Shown here piece by piece: positions 4,976 to 6,646 of a DNA stretch of 6,646 nucleotides. Source of the DNA: an uncultured Prevotellaceae bacterium (lineage in GTDB: Bacteria > Bacteroidota > Bacteroidia > Bacteroidales > Bacteroidaceae); assembly GCA_900313845.1 (NCBI GenBank), contig OMTC01000101.1:1-6646 (forward strand). The letters are read 5' to 3'. The translations under genes were made by a program, and so were the position numbers. Under the pieces are notes generated by a model. The model had not been told where the DNA came from, searched no databases, and worked only from the letters and a program-made list of their open reading frames with translations. Position 1 is the stretch's first letter. Each line of letters opens with the position of its first letter.

Positions 4976-6646
4976 TTAATAGTTTTTCTTGAGTGTCAAT
5001 ATATTATGATGGTTCTCACGTAGATATTCTATCACGTCCATGATTTCGTGCATCATGTGGATGCCCAGTCCACCGATAGGTCGCTCGGTTGGGTCTCCGT
5101 CAAGGATGGCTTTATTGTGCTGCGTAGGGTCGAACTCCACACCTGTGTCCTTGATGGTGAACACGAGTTGGTGCCCATCCTTCGTGTCGTTTGTCTCAAG
5201 TGAAAAGTCGATGTCGCTGCCAGCAGGCATCTGGCTGTAGTTGATGACATTCACCACTGCCTCCTCGAGGGCGATTTTCATCTTTGTTATCACCTCTATA
5301 GGTGTTTCCACCGCTTTCAGTTCCTCTTCAAGCCATGAGATGAAGCGATCCAACTCATTCATTTCGTTCTTGATGGTGAGAGTCTTCACCAATGGTTGAG
5401 CGTGTGAGCTATGGTAGCGCAAAGGGACGATGGTCGTGTCATCGTTTGGAGTGGCTCCGTCCCTGAATTTATTCACATCTTCACGCACGAGTTCGATGAT
5501 GGCTGATGCCTCCCGTTCGCCAATTTGCGACAGCACTTGCATCAGTCGTTCCTCGCCATATTGCTCCTGTTTGCTGTTCTCGGCCTCGGTCACTCCGTCG
5601 GTATAAAGCAAAAGTACGTCGCCATCGTTTAGTTGCAGGGTGGAGGTGCTGTAGGATGCACCTTCCATCAGTCCTATTGGGAACTGTCGCTTCACTTCTA
5701 TCTGTTCCACTTGGCAGCCATTGCGTACCAATACGGGTGGATTGTGACCTGCACTGCAATAGGTGAGCAAGCCCGTTTCAAGGTCGAGCCAACCGATGAA
5801 CATGGTTACAAACATATTCATGTCGTTGTCGCGCGAAACGATTTCATTCAGTTGTCGGATGATGTCGCTGCTTCCCATCTGCTGAAAGGCGAAGGCACGG
5901 GCAAGACTCTGTGTCACTGCCATATAGAGCGATGCTGGTACTCCCTTGCCACTCACGTCGCCAATACTGATGAAAAGTTTCTTCCTGTCCTTGCTCAATT
6001 GGAAGTCGTAGAGGTCGCCACCCACTTCCTGCATGGCTTCCAGCCAACCGTTGACGTCGATGGTGGTGCCTGCCGTCTGTCTATCGAACGACTTGGGAAG
6101 CATACGCATCTGTATATCCTTGGCAATATGCATCTGGCTTTTGATGGCAGTCTCCTTGGCAGTTGCCGCCTTCAGTTCACCCATGTACTGCTTCAGTGAA
6201 GTTGACATGTATTGGAGCGATTGTCCCACTTGCCATATCTCGTCGTGGTATTTCAGTCTCGGCAGAGCCACATCGAAATCGCCTTCGGAAATTTGCTGTG
6301 CCAAGAGGGAGTAGGTCTCCAGTGGACGCGAATTGCGTTTGATAATCCAAATGCACGGCAATACTACGCCTGCCACTCCCAACACCAACAGGATGAGCAT
6401 CAGTGCCCTCAACGATAGAAGCGAGGCGAAGATGTCGTCGTATTGGCTCACCACGGCAATGTTCCAATCCGTGTTGGGCATGTGAGTGAAGCTTGTAAAA
6501 TAGGTCTTATCGTTGAACTTGAGGGTGAAATGTCCTTCCTTCTCCTGAAGTTCGTCGATGTGCAGCATCAGTTCCTCATAGTGATTGTCGGGGTAGCCTG
6601 GAGTGATGGGCTTGGCGCATTTGTTGTCGTCCAATTTAAGATGCTT
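4976..6646 (-). CDS. Sensor-HAMP-SpoIIE phosphatase fused to RsbW-like ATPase (5' partial)
   Basis: A membrane-bound signalling protein whose 5' end lies beyond the window; the frame stays open to the last base, giving 556 visible residues. Numbering here counts the Leu codon (TTG) at 6634 as 1. Residues 1-70 are the end of an extracytoplasmic Cache-like sensor (FTSFTHMPNTDWNIAVV), followed by a helix (about 75-98) and a HAMP linker (about 99-152). The SpoIIE/PP2C phosphatase (about 170-407) has its metal-binding acidic motifs: GGDLYD (205-210), GDVSGKG (225-231), YTDGVTEAEN (344-353) and NDD (397-399). The C-terminal HATPase domain (about 418-552) has the N-box EEAVVNVINY (457-466), G1 DTGVEFDP (496-503) and G2 GGLGIHMM (521-528). 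Such domains bind ATP in RsbW/SpoIIAB kinases. One polypeptide thus holds both antagonistic enzymes of a partner-switch, and the adjacent STAS gene supplies the substrate. The TTG at 6634 is not a credible start: it sits inside the sensor domain. Confidence 0.92.
   Translation of the reverse strand, partial: KHLKLDDNKCAKPITPGYPDNHYEELMLHIDELQEKEGHFTLKFNDKTYFTSFTHMPNTDWNIAVVSQYDDIFASLLSLRALMLILLVLGVAGVVLPCIWIIKRNSRPLETYSLLAQQISEGDFDVALPRLKYHDEIWQVGQSLQYMSTSLKQYMGELKAATAKETAIKSQMHIAKDIQMRMLPKSFDRQTAGTTIDVNGWLEAMQEVGGDLYDFQLSKDRKKLFISIGDVSGKGVPASLYMAVTQSLARAFAFQQMGSSDIIRQLNEIVSRDNDMNMFVTMFIGWLDLETGLLTYCSAGHNPPVLVRNGCQVEQIEVKRQFPIGLMEGASYSTSTLQLNDGDVLLLYTDGVTEAENSKQEQYGEERLMQVLSQIGEREASAIIELVREDVNKFRDGATPNDDTTIVPLRYHSSHAQPLVKTLTIKNEMNELDRFISWLEEELKAVETPIEVITKMKIALEEAVVNVINYSQMPAGSDIDFSLETNDTKDGHQLVFTIKDTGVEFDPTQHNKAILDGDPTERPIGGLGIHMMHEIMDVIEYLRENHHNILTLKKNY

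Noticed and set aside
5633..6199. 188-codon plus-strand open frame within the phosphatase gene
   Set aside because: It is antisense to conserved SpoIIE motifs, and its translation resembles no family I know.
6632..6634. TTG as start codon of the phosphatase gene
   Set aside because: The frame is open further to the window edge (K-H-L-K precede it), and the site lies inside a sensor domain that should be preceded by a first membrane helix. The gene is truncated by the window.

Overview
The window looks like chromosomal DNA of a Bacteroidales bacterium, most likely of the Prevotella/Segatella group. Three things suggest this. Gene starts lack Shine-Dalgarno sequences and are preceded by A-rich stretches. 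One intergenic region carries a perfect match to the Bacteroidetes -7 promoter element TAnnTTTG. The protein families and their sequence style also fit: an 8-helix MacB/FtsX-type permease, a short rubrerythrin, and a SpoIIE-phosphatase/STAS pair. Genus-level assignment is inference; there is no rRNA or marker gene here.

Layout. Positions 1-137 are non-coding, with ATCC/GGAT repeats of about 9-nt period in both orientations and a 14-bp tandem duplication that runs up to the first gene. Positions 138-2606 (+) encode an 822-residue ABC-type permease with no ATPase gene in view. Positions 2607-3089 are a 483-base gene-free stretch crowded with short repeats: a 9-bp hairpin, a 12-bp tandem repeat, two identical REP-like palindromes, a second ATCC repeat sharing 18 identical bases with the one before the permease, a perfect 17-bp tandem duplication, and a strong GCGA-loop hairpin. 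It ends in a promoter and leader for the next gene. Positions 3090-3971 (+) encode an EamA/DMT-family transporter, and 4026-4571 (+) a rubrerythrin. A large heptamer-built inverted repeat lies at 4578-4645, where transcription from both sides converges. On the minus strand are a STAS-domain protein (4663-4962) and, upstream of it in the same operon, a membrane-anchored phosphatase fused to a histidine-kinase-like ATPase domain (4976 to the window edge, 5' end missing).

How the genes work together. The two minus-strand genes form a recognisable partner-switching module. A sensor, HAMP, PP2C-type phosphatase and RsbW-like ATPase are in one polypeptide, followed 13 bases later by its probable STAS substrate. 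The output is not visible, and no sigma factor is present in the window. The plus-strand genes (efflux-type permease, metabolite exporter, peroxide-reducing rubrerythrin) show no clear joint function.

I did not find a clearly undescribed system. The most unusual parts are the repeat-rich 2607-3089 spacer, the repeat pair flanking the permease gene, and the fused phosphatase/kinase with its STAS partner.
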